Source of the DNA: Crocodylus rhombifer
Lineage: Eukaryota > Chordata > Crocodylia > Crocodylidae
Assembly: GCA_038503035.1 (NCBI GenBank)
Contig: JAVSML010024017.1
Span: forward strand, 28,894-92,893
Reading direction: 5' to 3'
Length of the DNA stretch: 64,000 bases
Shown here one piece after another: positions 1-10,976 of this stretch. The translations under genes were made by a program, and so were the position numbers. Position 1 is the first letter of the stretch, and each line of letters starts with the position of its first letter. The notes under the pieces were generated by a model. It ran no database searches. It saw only the letters and a list, made by a program, of their open reading frames with translations, and was not told the DNA's origin.

Positions 1-690
1 CGTGGCCAACAAATGGCATTTGTGCTAGGCCAAGTGCGACTAACCGTTGGGCACATCATTCAAGGAATGCTTACGTATTCTCCAGGTCATCTCTTCTCTC
101 CACTATGGAGCAGAAATGCCTCTCCTTTATCATATGAAAGCAGCTCCAGAACCGGTACTAGTGATTTCTCTCACATGATGGGCTGACCAGACTAGTGCCC
201 ATCAAGTATGCCACCCTGCCCATAGTATCCCTACAGAGGTCATCAACCAAAGTGTCTCATAGTACATGATGTCCGTTATTATACCATTAGTTTACTGTAC
301 TGTTTTACTCTGTCTATAACTGGGGGGGTTCTTTAGGCCATCTCAAAAGAAAGTAAGTGGTGTTACCAGTGTCTGCAGCGTTACCAGTGTTGTGTTACCA
401 GTTGTCTGAGGTGCGTCTCCCTGCAAATCTGGAGTCTCTCTACTAGCAATTTTGCTAACACATGGCCATATTGAAGATCTGCCAAGTGGAGAGAGAGAAT
501 AACTCATTGATCTTTGTCAAGCACTGTGTCTTGGTTTTAACAGCTAGGTCAGATACCAAGTCTGGAAAAGCAGTACTGCAATCACTCTTTAATTGAAGGT
601 GAAATTCATTCCCATGATCCTGAGATGCTGCTTATCAATCACCAGTAGTAGGACTCACAAAAACATGAAGAAGGAAGAGAAGTTATTCAG
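1..690. other. SHQ1 intron, no recognised feature
   Basis: Inferred to be intronic because the first SHQ1 exon in the window starts in mid-codon. A loose triple repeat of GTTACCAGT at 361-401 is the only pattern noted. No exon with SHQ1 similarity is seen. Confidence 0.5.
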
Positions 691-970
691 CAGTAACCGG
701 TTCTTCAGGATATTGCAATGTATCAATCCCATAGCTGGCCTCCATCCCCTCTTTGTAGAGTCCCTAGGTACCACTATCTGAATACCAAGGGAACTGAGAG
801 AGAATTGGAACTGCTGCAGCCTCCCACAAGAGCACATAAAAAGCATATGGTGCATTCGCTGTGGCTTTCTTGGATTCGGCAGTTAAAAACAATCCAGTCT
901 CGTGCACATGAGGCTCATGCATACCTGTTGGGATCCATTCTGAGGAGAACACTTTGGAAAAGCCCCCTGC
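691..970. repeat. Diverged reptilian interspersed repeat (unnamed)
   Basis: The left part starts at CAGTAACCGGTTCTTCAGGA and the right part contains GAGGAGAACACTTTGGAAAA. These resemble the two ends of a repeat I associate with turtle and crocodilian DNA, which begins with a TAACTGGTTCTTC-like motif. The class is uncertain, either an LTR or a terminal-inverted-repeat element. The call rests on recollected family texture and needs a library match. Confidence 0.35.
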
Positions 971-2974
971 TATTTTAGGGTAACTAATCATTCTTTTTTC
1001 ATGCAGCTGTCCTTCCTTCCATGTCTTAAAAACACTGCTTTGGGCTTTGTGAGTACGGTTTTTATGCCATGTGTAGCCTTGTAGAAAAATAGTACATATG
1101 CGTTTACTCTTATCATATTGATTCATATCATGAGTTAATATGTTTATAATGCAGTAAGTTATAAGGCTTCATTTTATGCCATTTGGCTCTAACAGATGTT
1201 TCCTTCCAGTTGTGGAAGTACTCACTACCTCTGCCAGAAATTTCTCAAGAAGGAAATCCACCTTGAATTCTGTCGATTCAAAGAGGTTATGAAAATGAAT
1301 CATTATGCTTTAATTATGTTTGTAAACTAATATAAGTGCAAAATATGAGTGGTTCATAATAGGTGAACATCTCACTTCACTTAAGCGGTGCTATATGATT
1401 AGGACCATTCTGTGTTAGAAAACTTTGGTTTGCAGATGCTTGGCAACTGTACATCTACCATACTGAACAAAAATGCAATGTGATAGAAGCGGTGGTTTAG
1501 TTTTTAGATCAATTAACCTAGTTTAATCAGGGTCCTTTCTGTACTTTGAATGGATTAGAGTATGGGAACATGAGGCAAATCTGTTCACAATACCAGTGAA
1601 GATGAAAGATAAATGTAATTACAACTTTTTAAGGGTTTTAGAAATAGACCTCTAACTCCATTCTGTGTAAAATAACTTTTTAAAGTTCAGCATTTGCTCT
1701 TAGCCCTCCAAGTCCAGAGTTTGCAGCTGAATTAGAAGTCCCTGGTCTTTCCTTAATCAACCCAGTAAAATGATAGTCTCCTTCAGCAGTTTTTTATGCC
1801 AACTGCATGAACTGCTGTTTCAATGACAGCAGGCAGCAGTTATTTTTTATACCTTTTTATTGTAAATACCAACACTATAGAAATAGATTTTGTATTTGAA
1901 CCCTGCGCCAGTGGGAAAGTACAGGAAGGCGTTAATTTATGTTTCAGAAAAGGAGAAATATGTTTTGATTTATTGGGTACACGGGTTTGGAGTTTTGAGA
2001 GTAAAAGATGGTGTGGTACTTTAAGGTACTGTAATTTTTATTGCGTATCAGTTTTTCTTTAAGAATCACAATGTCAAATTTGTTGGGAGTAGAAGACTTA
2101 TGTGAATAGTCATCTGTTTTCTAACACAGTAAGTGAAAGAGAATATTCAAATTAGTATTGGATTCAAGAATACTAGGGTTAACAAATAGAACTAAGGCCT
2201 GGGGTTTGGTTAACATGTTGATAGTAGTCTGGATAGCTAGATAGATAAAACACATCTGGCAAAGGACTTTAAAAAGCAGGAAATGGCCATTAGGAGGTAT
2301 GCAACTGATACTTCCAAAAACATTTTACTTAAATGTAAAATGAATGAGGGCTGTGATTTGTAATATAATAATAGAGCATGAAATATAATACTCTGGTCTA
2401 AGACCCTTCTGCCATAACAAATTCAGATTTTTTTAATTTTGAAGTAAAAAGTTACCATGACAAAAATACAATCCTAATGAATATTATGCAGCTGTGTAGT
2501 TGCATCAGCAATAGAACAAATTAGGAGCTCTAGGAGAATAATGGCTAACAAAATATTTTTCTCTTTTGTAATTCATGCACTGAGATGCATTACTCATGTA
2601 TTTTCTTCTCTGTAAAGCTGCCAAGGTGTTTCTGGATCTGTCTAGATTGGGCAATAGAAGGATCCCGCCTCCTCTAAGTTCTTCCTAGTAGATATTCTGT
2701 CCAGAACTGGTGGTAGTGCAGGCTCTCTACTATCTGGTTATTGTCAGAAAGACAACTAGCCATGGTTCAGACAGGTACTAAAGCATAACATGCCTCACTT
2801 TAGACAAGAATAGTCTGATTGAAACCAGTGACACTACCTTAATTCTTAAGGTTAGGAATGCACTTAAATACTGTGTTGAACTGAACCTATAACTCAGCAA
2901 CCATGTTTTTTTATACGAGTTCGTAGAAGCAAGGACTCCTTAGCCAAGCTTTAGAGAACCTGGCTAGATGTACA
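971..2974. other. SHQ1 intron, AT-rich unique-looking DNA
   Basis: No exon, repeat or RNA gene recognised. The 79-codon open frame at 1823-2062 has no family resemblance and looks fortuitous. Confidence 0.5.
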
Positions 2975-3075
2975 CCTTGTTGGGGTGGTTTGACCCCGCT
3001 ACTCTTTCCTGCCATGGCAGGGGGTCGGACTGGATGATCTACTCAGGTCCCTTCCAACCCTAGAAACTATGAAAC
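2975..3075 (+). mobile_element. CR1 LINE 3' end fragment
   Basis: About 100 bp with the typical CR1 3' terminus: TGGGGTGGTTTGACCCC, then CTGCCATGGCAGGGGGTCGG, GATGATCTACTCAGGTCCC and a final CTAGAAACTATGAAA. It matches the 3' end of the antisense CR1 at 25704, so both belong to one subfamily. It is a 5'-truncated insertion, as is normal for CR1. Confidence 0.9.
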
Positions 3076-4904
3076 CAGTCCAGCTCTTGGCTTTGTTTTC
3101 AGCCTGTTGCAGTCTCCACAACCTGCTCTCTTCCTGTACATTTCTTATAGTTCCAATGCAGCAGTTCTGCACTGAGAAACATGGGGCTCCATCCTATTAC
3201 ACCTCTCATTACTCCACTCGTTAAGTCCGCAGGAAAGCAATGCTTACCTTGGTCTTCTGTGGATTCCACAATCTAAGGAGGACTCAGCAACTTGCTTGTC
3301 CGTCACGGCAGTGGACCAGAAGACTAGAGGAAAGCAAGTCTACTTTCCATCTGGGAAAATAACCACATAATACACAAAATATACTTAAATAGTGTGTGAA
3401 GTAGTAGCTTCATGAAAAGATAAGAACTCAGCATGAACATTCATGTATTTTCTTCTTCAAAATATTGGACTGAAACAAAGTTATTGCTTACTTTTGTATC
3501 TCTGATGTTTTTGATTGGAAGGAATAGTTAGAAATAATTAGTCTCTTCTTTTTTGCATAGTATTACCATTAGCTAGATACTGTATTTGATTTGAAAAGTG
3601 ACATTATTTCATCCTTAATTATGATCCTTTCTCTTGGGGTTGTTTTTTTTTGGGGTGGGGGTGTGGTTTTTTTAACTCTGAATGTCTCATTTCCAGATTT
3701 GAGATCAGCTCTTCTCCTTAGGATTTAATGTCTTTAGTTGTTTTCTCTTACCTTTTCTGTCTCTTTATCTAGCTCTTTGTACACACTGTATATTTTCCCT
3801 TATATCTACTGTGCTGTTCTTTTGCCCTAAGTGGTTTTTTTATTTTTTTGTTCTGTTTTATTTGTTAAAATGTTCGTTACAGTCATTTCCAGAACAGCTT
3901 GGTTTTTTCCCTCATTTTCCTTCTCAACTTAAATCACAGTCATCAGTTAAGATCCCTGAAAAATTGCTTTTCAGTTTGACCCGGTATGCCTGGGACACCG
4001 GTAAGAACATTAGAGAGCAGACTCCTTCATTGTGTTTACAGAAAAATATCACTTCAGGAGTGGACACCTTTTTCCAAAGCTGACAGGCCCAAATTTTTGT
4101 TCATACTTTCAATGTCTAATGCAAGTCAAATAATCCTCCCCCAAAGCCTAACTAATTATATAGCCTTTCCCATGGGGGAGAGACTTTTCAAAAGCTCTCT
4201 TTCTTCTGTTGAGGTTCACATTAGAGACTTGCTTCTACAGATTCCAGATGAAAGGCTTTATATTTTGTAACAGTCACGTTCAGCTTAGTTAAAAGTTCAT
4301 TTTTATTCTATTTCAAATCACAGAACAGTAAAACTCCTTCTTAGGCAACACAAAGGTCTTCAAAGGCTCAGGCAGACACATGCATTTAATATAACGTGTA
4401 TATGCTCCAGGGATAATTTATTTTATTTACACTAATCCATCATGCTTACTGCTGACCAGTCTCTCTCTGATCTCTTTTAAGAAGAGAAACAATTCCTTTT
4501 TAAAGATCCAGCCTTTCAATAAGCCTCTGAATGCCCAAATACTATTAGCAAGAGTTTCACAGATTTACAATGAATTACTGTTTTCTCTTCCTGAGGTCTC
4601 TGAAATTGTTATGCTTGTCTTGCACAGTCTTCCTGGCTCACATTGCATGAGTAACATTAGTAGCAGTGATAGTCCTGAGCACACATTCTCTTCAAGTAGG
4701 GGTAAAATATTTATATATGTATTTATTTAAGCACTGCTTGAAAGGGCGATAGGCTTTGTACAAAAATAGGCCTCTTCCCCACAATTTTGCAGTCTTGAAA
4801 GGTGACAGAATGATAGAGTAACAGGAGGAAACATTTTTAAATAGAGTTTTTGATATAGTTTAAAAAATGAGCCTTGAAGAGGGCTTGACAGAAGAAGTTT
4901 GTGA
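3076..4904. other. SHQ1 intron; source-like copy of a 62-bp duplication
   Basis: Mostly unclassified AT-rich DNA. Positions 3901-3964 are about 89% identical to 5083-5144, which sits inside the next CR1 element. Nothing else is recognised. The open frames at 3811-4270 have no family match. Confidence 0.5.
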
Positions 4905-6175
4905 AATGCAGGTACTGTCGGCGCTGACCTAGTAAAGATACACTTGGAGGGGCTGGATGTGTGTTAAGTCAGTGGGACCGGATGAGCTCCATCCAAGGGT
5001 GCTGAAAGAATGAGCCAGTGTCATAGCAGAGCCACTGGCATGACTGTTTGAGCACTCATGGTATTCAGGTGAGGTCCCTATTGGTGTTTTCCCTCGTTTT
5101 CCTTCTCCGCTTGAATCACAGCCATCAGTTAAGATCCCTGGAAAAGGGCCAACATGGTCCCTATTTTCAAGAATGGGAGGAAGGAGGATCCTGGGTACCT
5201 ATAGGGTGGTTAGTCTTGCCTCTCTCCTTGGGAAAGTCCTTGAAAAAATTATCAAGGATCACATTTGTAGGAGTTGAGCGGGTAATGTAATGTTGAAGGG
5301 CAACCAGCATGGGTTCATAGTAGGTAGATCCTGCCTGACTAACCTTGTTTCTTCTTATGACCAGGTCACTAAATGGTTAGATGCAGCAGTTGAGGTAGAT
5401 TTCATCTACTTGGACTTTAAGAAGGCCTTCGAAATGGTATCCCCGTCCTATTCTCATAAACAAATTGAATGGTTGTGCCATAGATGATTACACAGTCATA
5501 TGGGTGGCAAATTGGCTTAAGGGTTGTACCCAGAGAGCGGTAGTGGACAGGTCAATATTGACCTGGAAAGACGTGGGCAGTGGGGTCCCCTAAGGCTTGG
5601 TCTCTGGGCCGGTGCTGTTCAATATCTTCATCAGCAACCTGGATTTGGGCATGGAAAGCACTCTGTCGAAAGTCACAGATGACACAAAACTGTAGGGTGA
5701 AGTACACACACTGATGGGAGGAAACGGAATCCAGGTGGACCTGGACAGGTTAGAGAAGTGGGCAGAGAACAATAGGGTGCAGTTCAACAAGGATAAGTGC
5801 AAGGTGCTGCACTGAGGGAGGAGGAATCACCAGCACTCCTATAGGCTGGGGGATGACCTCAGCGGTACAGCGGTGGAAAGAGATCTCAGAGTCATTATTG
5901 ATGACTCGTATTCATCGTGGAGTCTATGTGACAAAGTAATTAGCAGAGCCACCCGCACTTCATCATGCATTAGTAGGTGCATTGTGAACAGGTCCAGGGA
6001 GGTGATACTCCCCCTCTATAAGGCACTGGTCAGGCCACACCTGGAGTACTGTGTCCAGTTCTGGGCACCAGAATTCAAGAAGGATGTGGACAACCTTGAA
6101 AGGGTCCAGAGGAGGGCTACTCATATGGTTAGAGGTTTGCAGGGAAGGCCTGTGAGGAAAGGCTGAGGGACCTGG
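4905..6175 (+). mobile_element. Degenerate CR1 LINE, reverse transcriptase region
   Basis: A sense-strand CR1 copy truncated at both ends. In pieces it encodes the CR1 ORF2 reverse transcriptase: the GPDELHPRVLK segment near 4976, HGFIVGRSCLTNLVSSYDQV at about 5305, a motif-A relic LDFKKAFEMVS at about 5415, a motif-C relic with TDDTKL near 5675, and the conserved 3' ORF part ALVRPHLEYCVQFWAPEF at about 6025. Frameshifts and stops break it many times. Position 5083-5144 holds a foreign segment of about 60 bp. It stops after GLQGRPVRKG without the usual 3' end. Confidence 0.9.
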
Positions 6176-9009
6176 ACAGCCTTTTCAGCCTGCTGCAATC
6201 ACAGTGCATCATAGCAGCCTCGCTACACGTGTATAGGCGCCCACTGTGACCAATCCCACAAGGTAAAGATCAACTCAAGGGAAATGCTGTCTCCCCCAGA
6301 TTAGGCTAGTAATTAAGATTTTTAACAGTGCTATGAGCCTTTCTTCTAAGAACCTGTGCAAGATTTAGACATACTGAATAATGAATATTAAAACAGGCTT
6401 CTTGGTAGACATTACACCTGTTTTACAGCTGGCTGGGGTCAGTTTACCTGGAAGTTAAGTTAAATACTTATTGACAAAGAGGAGTTGGCTTTAGAAACAG
6501 TATTCACAGTGAAAATCCATTGCATATTTTTCTTCCTCTTCCTGTCTTCAATTTGATGTTAAACAAACATTAAAAAGCAATTTGAAATACATTTATTTAT
6601 AATAAAGTCCTAGCAATATTTAGCCTCAACAAAAAATGTTGTCTGTGCAACTGTATGCCACTGCTAGTTCCACTATGCTATGATTGCACAAAAGAAACTT
6701 TTTAAAAAAGGTTTAACTTAAATATTTTTATACAGAAATGATCAGAGTTGCTTTATAATAGGCATACCTGATAATCTCTTTCTTGAAAAAAATGTCTGGT
6801 TTGGAGTTTAATAAAGAGAAAGTGTATATTATGACCTTTTGAAAAACACATAATTACACTGTACCAAGAAACATCATTTGGGCATTACTAATGTATAAAT
6901 TATAAATCAAGTTGATTAGAAGGGCTTGTGTAATTAGCATGAACTAGATAATGACTGATACTGATCTGCAAGAGATTAATGTTAAATACTGTGCAAATAT
7001 TGTTAGCTACAACATTAGTAACACAATGTGCAAAATACAGGTGTGAAGTGGTAAAAATATAATTATGGTTTTATTATTCTTCTGATCTATCTATGCAGAA
7101 TATTTGAAAAGTGGCATTGAAATGAAGGGATAGATGATTTGATATGTTAATGAGCAGTTTCAGGCCTGGCTAATTTATAACTCAAAATCTTTAAGGACTG
7201 GAAAGATTTTTATTTGTCAACTAGAGGAAAAGTATTTTCTCTAGAGTGAAATTTTATTAAGAACACCTGGCACTTAGTAGCTACTAAATTAATGAACATC
7301 TCACAACATTTACCTTAGGGAATTGTCTGCTCCAGAACTTATTTGCTGATTTCCAGTGGGCCTGCTTTTCCCCTGTATAAGTTCAGTTGGATGCACATTA
7401 TGAAGTACACTCTTTCCCTGCTTCAAAACACACGACTTCTGAAGCATATTTTTGTCACTTATGCCATCTCATTTTGGTGGGTTATAGTGCTGATCACCTC
7501 ATTCGTGCAGGGTTGTCTTGCTTTTTTCCGGTCTGCTAATCTCATTGCATGCTCGTGCTTATATCTTCCCTCAAAATGTGCACTTTGGTTACAGAATCCA
7601 ATTTTTTTTTGTTAGTAGCCAAACTTTAAGGAGTCAGTTTGGACTGATTCTTGTCCCTGATAATGTGTAACGTTTATGCATATCTTGGATTGTTGATCAT
7701 GTTTTACCTATGCATATTTCTGTAGCACTCATGGAGTACAAGTTGTTGTATTGGATCACTCCTATGGTCCACCTGGTACGTTGTCCGTCATGCAACTGTA
7801 GCCAGCAACAGATTTCCCTGAGGAATTATTTGGCTTCCCTGAAGTATCATTTGCCTAAATTGTTCTGTTAGTCTTTGATAGCAGTTCTCTCACGGGTTTT
7901 CTAGTTGTACTTAAATATTTTTTGTTTGTTTTCATATCTTAGGCTCTTTGCTCTTTAGATTTCCTCTTAGCTTTTAATCTTTTCCATCTTCCATTTTACC
8001 TAAGATAGTTTGTGCGCCTATTTGATAGCCTCAGTAGGGTGAGATTTCCATTTACATATAATTGTGCAATAAATTGCGGAACAGTCTCCTCCTGAGGTTT
8101 CTCTACTGGAAGTTAGTTGAAATTTGAAAATGACTTGTTTTTTTCCAATTTGACCTTGCTCTAAGTGCGGGCACCCTGATGTGATAGCTTCTGATACCAC
8201 CTCAGAGCCCACCGTTCTGTAACAAAATGCAAATGGTTTTATGTTATGTTTTTTTCAGAAATTGATTTTTTTTTCAAATGTTTTGTAACATTCACAAGTA
8301 GGCTTACAGACAATTTAACATAAATGAACCAGGTCACTCACTGAAAAATCAATAAGAGTTTATAAGCAAACCTCTTGGTAATTTTAAAAATCTAGATCGC
8401 ACCATGTGTTTATATGATGTAAGGGATAAATGCTGAACCACATGATATTGATGGAAAAAAGGGCAGAATTATTATTCTTTTGATAAACTGTCATTCTTGC
8501 TAACCTATGGCACAAGGAAAAGATAGGACAAAAGCTGGAATTTCTTTATGTTGGAATTTGTAAATAAGTGGATGCTGGCTTAGGTTCCAAAGAAATGTTT
8601 AGTTCACAAAATTAACTAAATACTAAAATCAAAGTATTTAATGCTCATAAAGCTGTAAGCTAACAATCTGAATGAAAATCTTTTAGAACAGCCTCTTTGG
8701 TATCTTAATTTGACTTGAGACCAGTTTCTTCTTAATATAGTCCAAGTGTGCAAAGGGGGACTTGTAGTTAATTATTCACTTCTCTCTCCTACAGTTTAAA
8801 GAAAAGTTCAAAAACCTTTTCTCATTACATTTAGGCAACTAGTCGAGGAAACGCATTGTTCAACATTAACCCTAATTTGTACTCATTAAAAATAAGAAGT
8901 CACTATGAAAAAGAAGAAACAGAATTTGTTCCTTTGAAAATCTAAACAGCAAAAATCTTTCTTACTAATATGAGGATGGGTTACTAATACACTAACTTAT
9001 AACATGAGT
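6176..9009. other. SHQ1 intron, AT-rich; possible conserved noncoding stretch
   Basis: No transposon recognised. Positions 6880-7180 are AT-rich with several TAAT-type homeodomain-like cores (TTAATGAGC, TAATTAGCATG) and look like unique sequence. Conservation cannot be judged from one genome. Confidence 0.35.
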
Positions 9010-9999
9010 TAGCAAGATAATGATTGCACGATTTAAAAAAAAAGTTGCAGTTAATCATGATTTTAATCACACAGCTAAAAACTCAAAATTATGCAGGTAC
9101 TTTCTATGGTTGGGGGGTGGGGTGCAAGTGTGGGGGAGAATTTGTGAGGCTATGGGGGACTACGTATGTGTGGGGGGGTTTGGAGCCCAGGGAGGGAGGC
9201 GGTCCCTGCACACCCTGGCAGGATACAGGGTACTATGGGTCAGGAGTGAGGGGCAGCAGCAGGGCTGGGGTGGGGGCTTGGGAGTGACGGGCAGAGGCAG
9301 GGCATGGGCATATCACTGTCCCTCCCCCCAGTTATATTACCCCCTGCCCCCGGTGTCCTCTTTTTTGAAACTGGAAATATGGTAACCCTACAGGAATGCA
9401 GCCTGATGGCACCTGGAGCAAAGGCAGCAGGGTACAGAGCCCCAGTCCCAGTGGACAGCCCACCTCTGCCCCATATACAAATCTGGGGAGCACATGCCTT
9501 CCTCTGGGTGTGTGCAGCAGGGAGGAGCTGTGCCCACGTCCCTGGGCGAGCTGCCCACAGTGCCGTCCCAGGACTGGCTCTGGGGCCCCACTCACCCCTG
9601 CCCCACTCCCTCCCTCACCATGTGGGCCTTAATCTGCCACTCCCTTGCCCCCCCACCCATTCCCCTCTACAGACTTACCTGCTGGGTGCTGCTCTGTACC
9701 TGCTGGTTTGCATTCCTGCCTGCATGTAAGCTGCATCTCTGTCTGCGCCTGTATCTACGCATGTTTCCCCCACTTTCCTGCTGCAGCAGCCTGGAGCCTG
9801 CAGCCGGACTGTCCTGTGGTCCTCTGCACTGTCAGCGCTGCTCTGCTGGGCAACTCAAGAGTCAGTGGTGACAGTGGCGGAGCAGAGCCCCGGTGCAGGC
9901 TCCAAAACCATGTGTGTGATTAACACATTAAAAAAAATAACATGTTAACTGGTTCTTATGTGAATTGCACACTTTCATGGTGATTAATTGACAGCCCTA
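9010..9999. mobile_element. GC-rich non-autonomous DNA element, hAT-like ends
   Basis: The right end reads GATTAATTGACAGCCCT, the reverse complement of an AGGGCTGTCAATTAATC-type terminus. Near it are TGTGTGATTAACACATT and, at the left, GCAGTTAATCATGATTTTAA, the AT-rich flanks typical of this element type. The core at 9100-9900 is strongly GC-rich (runs of GGGTGGGG and CCCCACCC), which creates long spurious open frames on both strands. The left boundary is decayed, so the start is approximate. No transposase is present. Confidence 0.5.
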
Positions 10000-10705
10000 G
10001 ATTTTATATGACGTTTCATCTATCTGCAGGACCCAAAAAAATCTTAATCTTTGACTTCTCGCAGCTAATTGAAATGGATGATTTATTGCTGTAAAAATTC
10101 CAATAGGAAGTAAGTGGGTTTATTCATAGCTATTCTTGGAATAAAATTGAAGAGTGGGTAGGTTTTACTCATTCATATTTGTAAAAGTGCCTGTAACAAC
10201 ACTTTAGGTACAGAAAAATAATTTCATGTACAATCAAAAATCATTTGGACAAAATGATGATAAATGGACTTCCTAACCCATCAAAATTAACTGCTTTTAC
10301 TGCCTCCAGTGCTAATTGGTCTCCTTTCCTTCATTCTGGAAAAAATCTTGGAGGTAAATTAGCTTTGAGATGCATACCAAAGATGATCAAATCTAATCTG
10401 CATCAGTCTGAACAGGGAGGAGAGTTCAATAGCTTGTGAAAGCCTCTTGTCACCAGGACACCTTTAGTTTGAAACCTCAGAAAGTTGCCACTGTAACACT
10501 AATAGAAAGGCAGAAACAGCTCTTCAAATAATTAGGGCCCAAACTTTTTAGCCCTTTAAAACCCCCAGTCAGTAGCTTAAACTACAGTTCATGCAAGTCA
10601 TAAAACTGTAAAATGCTCATTCCTGGAAATGTGTAAGCAGGTAGTCTCATTCTTGCATCAGTTGCATATCATGAACGTCCTTAAAATGTAGCCCTATAAG
10701 AAGTG
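10000..10705. other. SHQ1 intron, unclassified
   Basis: No recognised repeat or exon. The 64-codon open frame at 10245-10439 has no family resemblance. Confidence 0.5.
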
Positions 10706-10890
10706 GTGTTAGTTGTAGCCATGTTGGCCTAAGGACATGGGTCTAAGGCTTCTGTTCTACTGTGGAGAACACATAACACCAGCAGACTTTCCCTATGCCT
10801 GAAGAAGGGTGCTTGTGCCCAAAAGCTTGCAAAGAACACTTTTTCCAACTAGTAGTTGGTCTAATAAAAGATACCACATTTACCCAAAGA
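10706..10890 (+). repeat. Interspersed repeat with hammerhead-like tail
   Basis: It begins GTTAGTTGTAGCCATGTTGG and ends with CCTGAAGAAGGGTGCTTGTG, CCCAAAAGCTTGCAAAG and AGTTGGTCTAATAAAAGATA. This tail recurs widely in reptile genomes and is shared with both arms of the foldback at 59380-59929. CTGAAGA, a small hairpin and a following AAAA resemble a decayed hammerhead ribozyme core (CTGATGA, stem, GAAA), as found in Penelope-like retroelements. The family name is not certain. Confidence 0.6.
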
Positions 10891-10976
10891 ACCTCATTGC
10901 TCTATAATAAGCACTGGTAATCCATCCTAAAACTCTTCTGCAGTTAGCCTTGACAGTGGCTGCGTAGAGACATTAC

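Noticed and set aside
9020..9923. Several overlapping open frames of 80-140 codons
   Set aside because: They arise from the GC-rich core of a non-autonomous DNA element, occur on both strands and show no family motifs.
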